Shown here piece after piece: positions 29,594-39,162 of a stretch of DNA of 64,000 bases. Origin of the DNA: Peristeroidobacter agariperforans (GTDB taxonomy: Bacteria > Pseudomonadota > Gammaproteobacteria > Steroidobacterales > Steroidobacteraceae). The stretch lies in assembly GCF_004138335.1 (NCBI RefSeq), contig NZ_RYFW01000001.1:1736001-1800000 (forward strand). The letters are read 5' to 3'. Numbering within the stretch: the first letter of the stretch is position 1; every line of letters starts with the position of its first letter. Under the pieces are notes generated by a model. It saw nothing but the letters and a program-made list of their open reading frames with translations, did not search any database and was not told the origin of the DNA. A program made the position numbers and the translations under genes.

Positions 29594-30129
29594 CCGCTGT
29601 TTACGTCGCGGCTGGCAGTAACGTCGAACCGGACAAGCATTTGTCGGTTGCGTTGCGCGCCTTGGCGTCGGCCTATGGGCCGATGACTCTATCGCCGGCT
29701 TATAAGAACAAGGCAGTGGGCTTCGACGGCGCCGATTTCATCAATCTGGTGGTCGGCTTCAATACCGAAGATCCGGTGGCCGACGTTCGCAAGCAGTTGC
29801 AGAAGATCGAAGCCGCCTGCGATCGTCCGCCTGACGCGCCGAAGTGGGCGCCGCGGACCATGGATCTCGATATTCTTTTATTCGGCGACCTGGTGAGTAA
29901 CCAGCCCGGCCTGGTCATTCCACGGCCCGACCTGGTGAAGCGATCTTACATGCTCAAGCCGATGGCCGACATCGCGCCCGATGTTCGGCACCCGACGCTC
30001 GATAGAACCATGCGCGAGCTTTGGGAAAGTTTTCAGGGCGGCGAGCATGAGATGGTCGAGGTACTGCTGGGCGGCGAGCCTACCAGCCCACACTCCGGCC
30101 GCCATCGATCGCCAGAATCTGGCCGGTGA
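29590..30129 (+). CDS. folK: 2-amino-4-hydroxy-6-hydroxymethyldihydropteridine pyrophosphokinase
   Basis: FolK transfers pyrophosphate from ATP to the pterin alcohol made by FolB. The 179-residue protein begins VYVAAGSNVEPDKHLSVALRAL, the FolK start, and contains CDRPPDAPKWAPRTMDLDILLFGDL, the signature with the metal Asp pair, then VIPRPDLVKRSYMLKPMADI. The C-terminal tail is a little longer than in E. coli and overlaps the end of the convergent folM gene by 50 bp. Confidence 0.95.
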   Translation: MTAVYVAAGSNVEPDKHLSVALRALASAYGPMTLSPAYKNKAVGFDGADFINLVVGFNTEDPVADVRKQLQKIEAACDRPPDAPKWAPRTMDLDILLFGDLVSNQPGLVIPRPDLVKRSYMLKPMADIAPDVRHPTLDRTMRELWESFQGGEHEMVEVLLGGEPTSPHSGRHRSPESGR

Positions 30130-30832
30130 CGAACGGGCCGTCCTTCGCGAAGAACAGCGCCGCGCGCACGATGTCGGGCGGCGAGCCGCTGCGCTTGAGC
30201 AAAGTCTTGTCGATGATTTCCTGCTTCACCGTTGCGTCGATGCCGCCGTCGGGCCACAGAATCGGGCCGGGCGCGATGCCGTTGACCCGCACCTCGGGTC
30301 CCAGTTCGCGCGCCAGAGACCGGGTCAACATCATCAATCCGGCCTTGGCGCTGGAATAAACAGGGTGCTGCGGGAGCGGGCGCTGAGCATGGATGTCGAT
30401 CATGTTGATGATGAGACCTCGCGCTTCTTTCAGCGCCGGCGCGGCTGCCTGCGCCAGGAACAGCGGCGCGCGCAGGTTCGTTCCCATCAGGTCGTCCCAT
30501 TGCTTGATCGTGACAGTGCCGAGGGGAGTGGGATAAAACGTCGAGGCGTTGTTGATCAGCACATCGAGGCGGCCAAACGCACAGGTTACTCGCTCAATCA
30601 GCGCCGGCAGGGCCTCGGTATCCAGCAGATTGGCGGCAGCGCAGATGGCCGAGCCGGCGCGAGCGGCATTGAGTTCGTCCCGCAACTGTTCCGCTTCGCC
30701 GGCCGAACGGTGAAAATGGATGCAGACGTTGGCGCCCTCGGCGTGAAAGCCACGGGCCAGTGCCGCGCCGATGCGGCGGGCCGCGCCAGTGATCAGCACC
30801 GAGCGTTTGGCGAGTGCGTTGGAAGTGTCCAT
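30080..30832 (-). CDS. folM: Pteridine reductase / dihydromonapterin reductase
   Basis: This 250-residue SDR probably reduces dihydrofolate or dihydromonapterin with NADPH. The cofactor motif is TGAARRIGAALARGF, the TGxxxRxG form typical of FolM and PTR1 rather than the common TGxxxGxG. NNAS is conserved at about 90-93, and the catalytic Tyr-Lys pair is in YSSAKAGL. The end GQILAIDGGRSVGW is usual for the family. The start at ATG 30832 places the cofactor motif near residue 16. It faces folK, so three pterin genes sit together. Confidence 0.9.
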   Translation of the reverse strand: MDTSNALAKRSVLITGAARRIGAALARGFHAEGANVCIHFHRSAGEAEQLRDELNAARAGSAICAAANLLDTEALPALIERVTCAFGRLDVLINNASTFYPTPLGTVTIKQWDDLMGTNLRAPLFLAQAAAPALKEARGLIINMIDIHAQRPLPQHPVYSSAKAGLMMLTRSLARELGPEVRVNGIAPGPILWPDGGIDATVKQEIIDKTLLKRSGSPPDIVRAALFFAKDGPFVTGQILAIDGGRSVGW

Positions 30833-30903
30833 GCAGGTATGGTGAACGAACGGATGATTGCTGCAAGTCCGGCTGACTCGGAGCGCGTCGCTTGAACGTA
30901 CCG

Positions 30904-32070
30904 ATGCCATTGCCGGCACTGTCGCCGGACGAATCGGCGCATAGCGAGCGGCTGGTCCAGCGCATTCGCGACGCAATCGACGCGGCCGGCGGGTGGATCA
31001 GCTTCGAGCGCTTCATGGAGATGGCGCTCTACGAGCCGGGCCTGGGCTACTACAGTGCGGGCGCGACCAAGCTGGGCAGCGAAGGCGACTTCGTCACCGC
31101 GCCGGAAATTTCTCCCTTGTTCAGTCGCTGCCTCGCCAATCAATGCGTGCAGGTGCTGGAGACGGTCAGCGGCGGTCATGTGCTCGAACTGGGCGCCGGC
31201 TCCGGCGTGATGGCCGCCGACGTGCTGAGCGAGCTCGACCGACAGCAAAAAACACCCGAGCGCTATCTCATCCTCGAGGTCAGCGCCGACCTGCGCGAGC
31301 GGCAGCGCGCGTTGTTACAACGTCGCTTGCCGCACCTGATGGGTCGCATCGAGTGGCTCGATCGCCTGCCGGATGACTTTCGCGGCGTGCTGCTCGCGAA
31401 TGAAGTGCTCGATGCGCTGCCGATTCAGCGCTTTCGGATTCGTGGCTTGAAGGTGAATCAGTTGGGCGTGACCTGGGAGCTCGGCCGGCTCGACTGGTCC
31501 GAGGTGCACGCGAATGCGGCGCTCGAGGCGACGGTGCGCGAAATTGAATTCAACTTGGGCGAGCCGTTCGCCGATGGTTACACCTCAGAGATCAATCTCC
31601 GCTTGTCTCAGTGGATCGCCGGTATCGCCGCGTCGATGAAGCAAGGCGCAGCTTTTTTCATCGACTACGGATTGCCTCGTCGGCAGTACTACGCAGCCAG
31701 TCGCAGCGCCGGCACGATGCTGTGTCACTTCCGGCATCGTTTCCATGACGATCCGCTCATCAATGTCGGTGTGCAGGATATCGGCGCATGGGTGGATTTC
31801 ACCGCGGTTGCTGAGTCCGCTGTGGCGGCGGGCATGAGTGTCGCTGGTTACACGACGCAGGCGCACTTCCTCATTGGCGCCGGGATCGAGCAGTTCCTCG
31901 CGCCGACGAACGATGACGAGCTGGCGTCGCGCTTGCAGATGGCGCGACAGGCGATGTTATTGACGCTGCCCGGCGAGATGGGCGAGCGATTCAAAGTCAT
32001 CGGACTCGCCAAAGGTGTCGAGCAGCCGTTGCGCGGCTTCAGTGTTCGGGATCTGGCGGCGTCTCTTTAG
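30904..32070 (+). CDS. MidA/NDUFAF7-family SAM-dependent methyltransferase
   Basis: The 388-residue protein belongs to the DUF185/MidA family, whose eukaryotic member methylates an arginine of a complex I subunit. It contains SFERFMEMALYEPGLGYYSAGATKLGSEGDFVTAPEISPLF, the family signature, then SAM motif VLELGAGSGVMAADVL and LANEVLDALPIQRFRI. The later FIDYGLPRRQYYA is also conserved. The bacterial target protein is not known. The start is ATG 30904; a TTG four codons earlier is in frame. The 3' end overlaps the convergent cca gene by 32 bp. Confidence 0.9.
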   Translation: MPLPALSPDESAHSERLVQRIRDAIDAAGGWISFERFMEMALYEPGLGYYSAGATKLGSEGDFVTAPEISPLFSRCLANQCVQVLETVSGGHVLELGAGSGVMAADVLSELDRQQKTPERYLILEVSADLRERQRALLQRRLPHLMGRIEWLDRLPDDFRGVLLANEVLDALPIQRFRIRGLKVNQLGVTWELGRLDWSEVHANAALEATVREIEFNLGEPFADGYTSEINLRLSQWIAGIAASMKQGAAFFIDYGLPRRQYYAASRSAGTMLCHFRHRFHDDPLINVGVQDIGAWVDFTAVAESAVAAGMSVAGYTTQAHFLIGAGIEQFLAPTNDDELASRLQMARQAMLLTLPGEMGERFKVIGLAKGVEQPLRGFSVRDLAASL

Positions 32071-33313
32071 TCGATTCGCGCTCGGCCTCGTGCTGACGCT
32101 TCAGCTCTTTCAGCGCGTGAATGCGCTTGTCGTGCAGGCGCTTCGCGATTTCGAACCCTTGCAGTCCTTCGCGCTCTTCCGCGCTCAGCATCGCACCTGC
32201 CGCCACCTCACGTGCGCGGCGTAGATATTCGGGCTGCGGATACTCGCGCTGCTCGAGCCCTTTGCGACCGCGAGCGTCCGCTTCGCACGCCAGCAAGAAT
32301 TGTTCGAAGCGCGCCGGGCGTCGGAACGCATCGAGACGTTCCAGCAGCTCCAGCACGGTTTGCGGGCGCAGCTCCGTGATCTTGTGCATGTGCAGGTGAT
32401 AGCGAGACACCAGCACGCCCAATTCGCGATAGGCATTCGGAATGCGGAGGCGATCGCACAGCGCCTCGACGATGCCGACACCTCTTTCTTCGTGCGCGAT
32501 GTGACGAGGCAGCTCGTGAGTCGGCGTCGTCCCTTTGCCCAGATCGTGAACGAGCGCGGCGAAGCGAACGACGGCGTCTTCGCTGAGCTTCGTCGCCTGA
32601 TCGAGCACCATCATGGTGTGCACGCCGGTGTCGATCTCCGGATGCCATTGCTCGGGCTGCGGAACGCCAAAGAGCGCGTGGATTTCCGGAAAGATCACCG
32701 GCAACGCGTTCCCATCGCGCAGCACTTCGAAGAACTGGCGCGGCGCGGGCATTTCCAGCGCGCGTTGAGTTTCTTGCCACACGCGTTCAGACACGAGCGC
32801 ATCGAGCTCACCGCGTGCAGCGATTGCTCTCAGCAGTTCCATCGTTTCAGGCGCAACTCGAAAACCCAGCGGTGCGAACCGGGCGGCGAATCGCGCGAGG
32901 CGCAGCACTCGAACCGGATCTTCGACGAATGCAGGCGACACGTGCCGAAGCCAGCGCTCTTGCAGATCGCGCTGCCCGTCGAACGGATCGACGAGTGCGC
33001 CCGTCGCCTCATCTCGGGCGATGGCATTGATCGTGAGGTCCCGGCGTTCGAGATCCTGCTCCAGCGTCACGTCGGGCGAAAACCTGGTGTCGAAGCCGCG
33101 ATAGCCTGGCCCCGTTTTGCGCTCGGTGCGGGCCAGCGCGTATTCCTCCTTGGTCTGCGGGTGCAGGAACACGGGGAAGTCCTTGCCCACCGGCTTGAAG
33201 CCCTGATCGAGCAATTCCTCCGGGCGCGCGCCCACCACGACCCAGTCGCGCTCGCGCACGGCCAGGCCGAGGAGCTCATCACGGACCGCGCCACCGACCA
33301 GGTAAATCTTCAT
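32039..33313 (-). CDS. cca: CCA-adding tRNA nucleotidyltransferase with HD domain
   Basis: This enzyme adds or repairs the 3' CCA of tRNA without a template. The 424-residue protein starts MKIYLVGGAVRDELLG, the class II nucleotidyltransferase head, with ERDWVVVGA, the RRDLTINAIA motif and the DPVRVLRLARFAARF block. A C-terminal HD phosphohydrolase domain reads RFAALVHDLGKGTTP near 250, as in E. coli Cca. The start was placed at ATG 33313; the upstream frame extends but lacks homology. Its end overlaps the midA-like gene on the other strand. Confidence 0.95.
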   Translation of the reverse strand: MKIYLVGGAVRDELLGLAVRERDWVVVGARPEELLDQGFKPVGKDFPVFLHPQTKEEYALARTERKTGPGYRGFDTRFSPDVTLEQDLERRDLTINAIARDEATGALVDPFDGQRDLQERWLRHVSPAFVEDPVRVLRLARFAARFAPLGFRVAPETMELLRAIAARGELDALVSERVWQETQRALEMPAPRQFFEVLRDGNALPVIFPEIHALFGVPQPEQWHPEIDTGVHTMMVLDQATKLSEDAVVRFAALVHDLGKGTTPTHELPRHIAHEERGVGIVEALCDRLRIPNAYRELGVLVSRYHLHMHKITELRPQTVLELLERLDAFRRPARFEQFLLACEADARGRKGLEQREYPQPEYLRRAREVAAGAMLSAEEREGLQGFEIAKRLHDKRIHALKELKRQHEAERESTKETPPDPEH

Positions 33314-33392
33314 ACGGACATTTTGTCTCACTTGACGCGGTGGGACAAAATGGCCCCTTCTTCCTCCGCTCGTGAGCTGCTTGCCCAAAACG

Positions 33393-34466
33393 ATGCCCGG
33401 AACGGACCACACCCCGACTTTCATTGGCCGCCTGTGCAAGATCGCGCTGGTCCTGGCGGCATCGCTGTCGGCCAGCGGCTGCTACTTGATGCAGGCGGCT
33501 ACCGGTCAAATGGAGCTCACCTCCAAGCGCCAGCCCATCGCCAAGCTGCTGACCGACACGAGCACGCCGCAGAAATTGCGCGAGCGGCTCGAATACGTGT
33601 CGGCAGCGCGGGCCTTCGCTTCACAGGAGTTGGGTCTGCCGGACAACGACAGCTATCGCAGCTATGCCGATGTCGGCCGTCCCTATGTCGTCTGGAACGT
33701 GTTCGCGACCGATGAGTTCTCCATACAGCCGAAGCGCTGGTGCTTTCCAATTGCCGGCTGCGTCGTGTATCGCGGCTACTTCAAAGAAAACAGCGCGAAG
33801 ACTTATGCGCGCCGCCTGCGCTTGCGTGGCAGCGACACGGCGGTAGGCGGCGTCGCCGCCTACTCGACGTTGGGTCATTTCAAGGATCCGGTGCTCAACA
33901 CCATGCTCGGCTGGAGCGATGTGCAACTCGCGGCAACCTTGTTTCACGAGCTCGCGCACCAGGTGGTCTATGTGCCCGGAGATTCGGAGTTCAACGAAGC
34001 GTTCGCGACGGTGGTGGAGGAGGCGGGCTTGCAGCGCTGGCTCGCAGCGCGCGGTCGCTTGAAGGAGCTGGATGCGTGGAATGAGCAACGCGAGCGCAAT
34101 GCTCAGTTCGTCGCACTCTTGTTACAGACTCGCGAGCGTCTCGATGCGTTGTATCGGTCGGACCTGTCTGATGACGAGAAACGAGATCGCAAACAATATG
34201 AATTTGGCGTGCTGAAACTGCAGTACTCGCAGCTGAAGGCAGAACAGTGGAATGGCTATCCGGGTTACGACGCCTGGTTCAGTCGCACGCTGAATAACGC
34301 TCATCTGGTATCTGCCGCGACGTACTACGGCTGCGTGCCCGGGTTGCGTCGAGTGTTGCATTCGGTTGACGGCGATCTGCCGCGGTTCTACGAGAAGGCG
34401 CGCGAGCTGGCGAAAGAAACAAGAGAGACGCGAGCTGCGGCCGTTTGCACTGTCGCCGATTCGTGA
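33393..34466 (+). CDS. Predicted zinc aminopeptidase, lipoprotein (COG4324 type)
   Basis: The protein of about 357 residues has a lipoprotein signal ending SLSASGCYLMQ, with Cys at about 28. The zinc motif HELAH lies in ATLFHELAHQVVYV, followed 20 residues later by NEAFATVVEEAG, which gives the third ligand, so the gluzincin site is intact. From its sequence blocks (RRLRLRGSDTAVGGVAAYSTLGHFKDPVLNTM) it matches the predicted aminopeptidase family COG4324, whose substrates are unknown. Membrane anchoring suggests a role in periplasmic peptide turnover. The ATG at 33393 is chosen; a GTG seven codons upstream is in frame. Confidence 0.83.
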   Translation: MPGTDHTPTFIGRLCKIALVLAASLSASGCYLMQAATGQMELTSKRQPIAKLLTDTSTPQKLRERLEYVSAARAFASQELGLPDNDSYRSYADVGRPYVVWNVFATDEFSIQPKRWCFPIAGCVVYRGYFKENSAKTYARRLRLRGSDTAVGGVAAYSTLGHFKDPVLNTMLGWSDVQLAATLFHELAHQVVYVPGDSEFNEAFATVVEEAGLQRWLAARGRLKELDAWNEQRERNAQFVALLLQTRERLDALYRSDLSDDEKRDRKQYEFGVLKLQYSQLKAEQWNGYPGYDAWFSRTLNNAHLVSAATYYGCVPGLRRVLHSVDGDLPRFYEKARELAKETRETRAAAVCTVADS

Positions 34467-34543
34467 CGTCCGAAATCTGCACCTATATTTAAAGCGGCGC
34501 AACTCGCGTATCTTCGCGCCGTTCATGAGCGAGGGGACGAGAG

Positions 34544-35281
34544 ATGCAGTTATGGGTGCGGGCAATTGCCGCGCTGATTTGCGCTTGTGCGGTGAGTGTT
34601 ACCAGCGCGACCGAGAATAATTCGAAGGACGGACCGACGCCATATCCGACGGCGGCGAAGGACTGGCCAGGCGAAGGTGTGATCCGTGTCTTCGGCTGGA
34701 TGAATGACAACCGCGCAACCTTCTGGAAACAGCGCGAGCGAAAGCAAGGGGCGTGGGTGCTCGCTGGCGATTCGTTGCTGGGCAACTGGAAGGCCTCCGA
34801 GCGCGATCTCGCACCGACGCCGATCGCGAATCGAGCCATCGGCGGCGACGTGAGCCGCGGGCTGTTGTTTCGTTTTAAGCAAGACGTGCTCGAGCTGAAT
34901 CCGAGCGGGATCGTCGTGCTGATCGGGACCAACGATCTGAGCGCGTCACAGAAGACCGATCAGACTGCTCGAAACATCGATCGGATGTTACAGGCCATCC
35001 GGACGCAGCAGGCTGACCTGCCGGTCATCCTGTGCACTTTGCCGCCAAGGAATAGCGATAAGGCGCCGATCAAGGCGTCGGAGCTGACCAGCCTCAATGC
35101 CAGCATTCGGGAGCTGGCGGAGAAATACGACAACGTGGAGTTGCTGGATTTGTTTCCCCTGTTTGCGACTCCGGACGGGCAGCCACAGCTGAATCTGCTG
35201 GCCGCCGATCGTTTGCACATCGGTCCTGCGGGTTACGAAGTGTTGGGACGCGCGCTGAAGCAGAGAATGGAATCGAAGTAG
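34544..35281 (+). CDS. Exported SGNH/GDSL hydrolase
   Basis: The 245-residue protein starts with a signal peptide (AIAALICACAVSVTSA), so it acts outside the cytoplasm. The SGNH blocks are in order: LAGDSLLGNW with the nucleophile Ser (about residue 77), IANRAIGGD with Gly, LIGTND with Asn, and DRLHIGPAGY with the catalytic Asp-His. It is likely an acetyl-esterase or acyl-hydrolase on sugars or lipids; the substrate is not known. A ribosome binding site GAGGGGACGAG precedes the ATG. It converges with the copA gene. Confidence 0.87.
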   Translation: MQLWVRAIAALICACAVSVTSATENNSKDGPTPYPTAAKDWPGEGVIRVFGWMNDNRATFWKQRERKQGAWVLAGDSLLGNWKASERDLAPTPIANRAIGGDVSRGLLFRFKQDVLELNPSGIVVLIGTNDLSASQKTDQTARNIDRMLQAIRTQQADLPVILCTLPPRNSDKAPIKASELTSLNASIRELAEKYDNVELLDLFPLFATPDGQPQLNLLAADRLHIGPAGYEVLGRALKQRMESK

Positions 35282-35322
35282 AGCGAGGCGTTGGTTCCCG
35301 CACGTCCGTGGTCACTCCGGCA

Positions 35323-37827
35323 TTATCGGAGTCGCAGCGCGTTGCTGATGACCGAGACCGACGACAGGCTCATTGCGAGCGCCGCGAGCATGGGGTTCAT
35401 CAGCCAGCCGGTGAGCGGGTAAAGCACGCCGGCGGCGATGGGAATGCCGAGGGCGTTGTAGCCGAAGGCGAAGAACAGGTTTTGGCGAATGTTTCCTACC
35501 GTCGCGCGGCTCAAGTGGCGGGCGCGGACGATGCCCGTCAGGTCGCCTTTCACCAAAGTGACTTGCGCGCTCTCCATTGCGATGTCGGTGCCTGTGCCCA
35601 TGGCGATGCCGACATCGGCCTTGGCGAGGGCGGGGGCGTCGTTGATACCGTCGCCGGCCATGGCGACGCGTCGGCCTTGGGATTGTAACTTCGCGATTAC
35701 ATTTGCTTTGTCCTGGGGCTGTACTTCGGCGATCACTTCGTCGATCGCGAGATGCTTGGCGACGGCGCGCGCCGTTGTTTCGTTGTCGCCGGTCAGCATC
35801 ACGAGGCGGAGGCCGTCTTGCTTCAGGGCCTGTAACGCGCTCGGTGTTGTTTCCTTGATGGCGTCGCCAACAGCGATAGCGCCGGCGAGTTGGCCGTCGA
35901 CGCCGAGGAACACGACCGTTTTTCCTTCGCTTCGCAATTCTGCGATTTGCTCCGAAAGAGTGTTGATCGGCGCGCCAACGTTGCTCATGAGCGCTTTGTT
36001 CCCCAGCGCAAGCTCGTGGCCGTCGGCATGGCCGCGAACGCCTTGGCCGGTGACTGACTGAAAGCCGGTGACGGTTGCGAGTTCGACCCTGCGCTGTTCT
36101 GCTCCAGCAACAATGGCGCGCGCCAGTGGATGTTCGCTCGCGCGATCGAGTCCGCCGGCCCAGCTGAGCACCTGCGATTCCGAATAACCGTGCAACGCGA
36201 TCACGCGATCGAGCGTCGGGCGGCCGATGGTGATCGTGCCGGTCTTGTCCAATACCAGCGTGTCGACGTTGCGGAAGTTCTCGATCGCTTGCGCGTCTCG
36301 GAACAACACGCCCTGCTGCGCGCCGCGGCCGCTGGCGACCATGATGGAGATGGGCGTCGCGAGTCCGAGCGCGCAGGGGCAGGCGATGATCAAGACGGCG
36401 ACGGCATTCACGAGCGCGTAAGCGAGCTTCGGCTCGGGGCCGACGAACCACCAGACGATGAACGTGGCAATCGCGATGACGATCACGGCGGGTACGAACC
36501 AAGCGGCGACTTGATCTGCGAGTCGCTGCAGCGGAGCGCGCGAGCGCTGGGCCTGCGCGACCATGGTGACGATCTGAGAGAGCAGGCTTTCGGCGCCGAC
36601 GCGCTGGGCTTCGACGATCAAGCTGCCGGTTTGGTTGATGGTCGCGCCGGTCACGCCATCGCCGGCGGATTTTTCCACTGGCATGGGTTCGCCGGTCAGC
36701 ATCGATTCGTCGACGCTGGAGTTGCCCTCGACGACCACACCATCGACGGGAATCTTTTCGCCGGGCCGGACGCGCAGTTTGTCCCCGGCGTGAACGTGGC
36801 CGAGTGCAACGTCGTGTTCCGTGCCATCCGCTTCGATGCGGCGTGCGGTCTTCGGTGCGAGGCCGAGGAGTTGGCGGATCGCTGCGCTCGTGCGGCCGCG
36901 TGCCCGCAACTCTAGCCATTCGCCGAGCAGTACGAGCGTCACGATCGAGCTAGCGACTTCGTAATAGACGCCGACCATGCCGTGTCCGTCGCGGAGTTCG
37001 GCAGGGAAAGCGTTAGGCAGGAACGTGGCGATGAGGCTGTAACCGAACGCGATACAGACGCCGAGGCCGATCAACGTGTACATGTTCGGAGCGCGGTGCA
37101 CGACGCCCATCCAGCCGCGCTTGTAGTAATCGGCTGCGGCCCAGAGTACGACGGGCGCGCTCAATAGGAGCTCGAGCCAGCGCAGATTGCCTGCTGTCGT
37201 ATGTGAGATCGCCAGATCGAGCATATGCGGCGCCATCGCCACGATGACGACGGGAATACTCAGAACAAGGGAGATCCAGAACTTGCGTCGTACGCTCCGC
37301 AGCTCGCTGTCGTCGACGTGCTCGCTCGGCAGCTCTGGCTCGAGTGCCATGCCGCACTTAGGGCAGTTACCCGGGCCGACTTGTCGGATCTCGGGATGCA
37401 TGGGGCAGGTGTAGATGGTGCCCGCGGGCATGGGCGCGTCGCTCGCAGGGCGCGCGCGATGGTGCCCATGATGCTGATGGTTTTGTCGCTCATGCGAGCA
37501 ACAAGAACCCGTCGTTGCAGGCTTCTGCGCGTGAGAATGCGCGCGATGCGAGCCGGACGAATCGTGCTTCGCTGCGCCGGTGTGCGAGCACGAGTCAGAC
37601 GCTGCTGCCCCAGCAGCACTCGACGCAGTAGAGCAGCGGCAGCTAGCCGCTACGGTTTCAGGTGCGCTCGACGCAGTCGAGCAGCACGAGTCTGCCGCGG
37701 CTTGCGTCATCTCGCCGTTGTTTGTTGAGGCGGGCTTCTGCGCGTGTTTGCTGCTAGTCGAGCAGCACGACTTCGCCGTCGTGTCCTCGTGCTTGCTGTC
37801 TGAATGATGATGCTGCTGCTTTGACAT
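35323..37827 (-). CDS. copA: Copper-exporting P-type ATPase with Cys/His-rich N-terminus
   Basis: The 834-residue P1B-ATPase exports Cu+ from the cytoplasm. The first 130 residues contain nine Cys (four CC or CxC pairs in SCCSTxxS-like repeats) and 16 His. A heavy-metal-binding domain follows (CPMHP at 141-145, CPKCGM at 155-160); no HMA domain is present. Core motifs are intact: [17 protein letters not shown] in the membrane, [11 protein letters not shown] with the phosphorylated Asp, SEHPLA and [10 protein letters not shown]. The final helix has MSLSS, a Cu+ transport signature. It begins four bases after cueR with SD GGAGTGA overlapping the cueR stop, so the two are one operon. Confidence 0.94.
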   Translation of the reverse strand: MSKQQHHHSDSKHEDTTAKSCCSTSSKHAQKPASTNNGEMTQAAADSCCSTASSAPETVAASCRCSTASSAAGAAASDSCSHTGAAKHDSSGSHRAHSHAQKPATTGSCCSHERQNHQHHGHHRARPASDAPMPAGTIYTCPMHPEIRQVGPGNCPKCGMALEPELPSEHVDDSELRSVRRKFWISLVLSIPVVIVAMAPHMLDLAISHTTAGNLRWLELLLSAPVVLWAAADYYKRGWMGVVHRAPNMYTLIGLGVCIAFGYSLIATFLPNAFPAELRDGHGMVGVYYEVASSIVTLVLLGEWLELRARGRTSAAIRQLLGLAPKTARRIEADGTEHDVALGHVHAGDKLRVRPGEKIPVDGVVVEGNSSVDESMLTGEPMPVEKSAGDGVTGATINQTGSLIVEAQRVGAESLLSQIVTMVAQAQRSRAPLQRLADQVAAWFVPAVIVIAIATFIVWWFVGPEPKLAYALVNAVAVLIIACPCALGLATPISIMVASGRGAQQGVLFRDAQAIENFRNVDTLVLDKTGTITIGRPTLDRVIALHGYSESQVLSWAGGLDRASEHPLARAIVAGAEQRRVELATVTGFQSVTGQGVRGHADGHELALGNKALMSNVGAPINTLSEQIAELRSEGKTVVFLGVDGQLAGAIAVGDAIKETTPSALQALKQDGLRLVMLTGDNETTARAVAKHLAIDEVIAEVQPQDKANVIAKLQSQGRRVAMAGDGINDAPALAKADVGIAMGTGTDIAMESAQVTLVKGDLTGIVRARHLSRATVGNIRQNLFFAFGYNALGIPIAAGVLYPLTGWLMNPMLAALAMSLSSVSVISNALRLR

Positions 37828-37831
37828 TACT

Positions 37832-38287
37832 TCACTCCGCCGGCGGCAGCCCGGCGAGATCGCTGAGAATGGGACAATCGGGTCTCGAATCGCCGTGACA
37901 ATGCTCGGCCAGCTCCGCTAACGCCGCGCGCATGGATTGCAGTTCGGCGATCTTGTGATCGAGGTCCGTGATGTGTTTGATCGCAAGCCGCTTCACTTGC
38001 TCGCTTGCGCGGCGCTGATTGCGCCACAAGCCGAGCAGCGTCCCGATCTCGTCCATCGAGAATCCAAGACCCCGCGCGCGACGGATGAAGCGCAGCGTAT
38101 GAATGTCGGCCGCGCTGTAGACGCGATAGTCACCGGCGGTGCGCGCCGCCTTGGGAATGAGCTGCAGCGATTCGTAGTGACGAATCATCTTCGGGGTGAT
38201 CCCCGACAGGTCGGCAGCCTTGCCGATGCTGTAGTAACCCTGATCCTTGGCTTCCGACAATTCCGCTCGAGCTTTGACGGCAGACAT
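37832..38287 (-). CDS. cueR: Copper-responsive MerR-family activator
   Basis: The 151-residue regulator has the MerR helix-turn-helix [27 protein letters not shown] (about 18-44) and a dimerisation helix. The metal loop is CHGDSRPDC, with Cys130 and Cys138, the C-x7-C spacing of CueR, which binds Cu+, Ag+ or Au+. The next residues PIL also match CueR. The start at ATG 38287 gives a ten-residue extension before the usual MerR start. It heads cueR-copA, and the operator at 38315-38335 is in its own promoter, so it should activate both genes under copper. Confidence 0.93.
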   Translation of the reverse strand: MSAVKARAELSEAKDQGYYSIGKAADLSGITPKMIRHYESLQLIPKAARTAGDYRVYSAADIHTLRFIRRARGLGFSMDEIGTLLGLWRNQRRASEQVKRLAIKHITDLDHKIAELQSMRAALAELAEHCHGDSRPDCPILSDLAGLPPAE

Positions 38288-38304
38288 GACTTCCTCCAAC
38301 GGCC

Positions 38305-38340
38305 TGCATGATGAACCTTGCCACGGTGGCAAGGTCAAGC
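38305..38340 (-). promoter_or_regulatory. CueR operator and MerR-type promoter of cueR-copA
   Basis: The perfect palindrome arms ACCTTGCCA (38315-38323) and TGGCAAGGT (38327-38335) are separated by three bases, like known CueR sites. On the minus strand a -35 TTGACC (38338-38333) and a -10-like CATCAT lie 19 bp apart, the long spacing that MerR-family activators correct. The cueR start is about 20 bp downstream. Confidence 0.88.
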
Positions 38341-39162
38341 CCGGAGCCGGTACACGGGTAGGAGACGCCTGGCGCGCGTGGTCGGTGGGCGCGATCACGG
38401 TCGGGACTTAGCGCTGTGTCACGAACATGCTCGGTCCGAACGACCACTTAACCGGTAATCCGACTCAGCACGGTCTTTACGTTCTGTGTCGAGATCAGGA
38501 CACGTTTTTCCAGCCCACCGAATCAATGCGACAGCGTGTCGAGTTGCGCTGATTGGGGTTTAGTCCAAACGGGCTGAACGATCAGTCTTCAGGTTCGCCC
38601 GAGCCGTGGCTGCCCGCAGCCGTGAACTCTCTCAACTCTCCCTACCCTTGCCACTCTTGGGGGCCCTAAGCCTTTACGCGCTAGGACGCTCAGCGCTTTA
38701 GCGCATTGAGGCTAGAGAGGGTTCCCGGCTGCTGACGGTTGGATGGTTAAAGCTCACACGCTCCCACCGCCTCGGCGGTGCTGGCCGCGCAGAACTAGCC
38801 GCCGCCTTCCGAACCATGAGGTTGGGAGTTCGAATCTCTCCGGGCGCGATCAGGCCGGTCGCAAACTCCTGGGCGCGTGCGCAATTCTGCATGCCTGACA
38901 CCGGATCGCCCCGCGATATCGGCACCTCCGAAGGGCAGCAGTACCAATCATGTCAGCTGGTAGCAAGGGTGCCTCGAGCCCGGCTGTTTGCTCCAGATTC
39001 AAAATGTTGGAGATCAGACAGGAGCCCAGTGCGGTCTATCGTAATACCGCGGGGCTACCCGCTCGGAATCCGTAGCAGATTGAGGGTCATTGCGAGGCAG
39101 ACGACACGCATGCATTTACTCCCGGACTCGATAGTTTGACTAAGACAACAGAGGGTTTCGCC
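38341..39162. other. Intergenic region with tRNA remnant, left edge of lower-GC segment
   Basis: No protein gene is supported. The stretch contains the 3' tRNA-Arg fragment at 38807-38848, described separately. To its left, up to about 38340, only weak inverted repeats are seen (for example AGCGC on both sides of TTT near 38690-38705). To its right GC falls visibly toward the first island gene. An apparent small minus-strand frame across the tRNA translates to GEIRTPNLMVRK, which is a tRNA artefact. Confidence 0.55.
38807..38848 (+). pseudogene. 3' half of tRNA-Arg(CCG), possible integration site
   Basis: The segment reads anticodon loop TTCCGAA (anticodon CCG), 3' half-stem CCATG, variable loop AGGTT, T-arm GGGAG-TTCGAAT-CTCTC, acceptor strand CGGGCGC and discriminator G. 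No CCA follows. The bases before the loop (CCGCC) do not pair with CCATG, and no D-arm or 5' acceptor is nearby, so only the 3' half is present. Such 3' tRNA ends are the usual attachment-site remnants of integrated elements; the intact gene should be elsewhere in the genome. Confidence 0.8.

Noticed and set aside
38698-38925. 75-codon minus-strand frame with GEIRTPNLMVRK
   Set aside because: It is the translation of a tRNA 3' half, a known annotation artefact.
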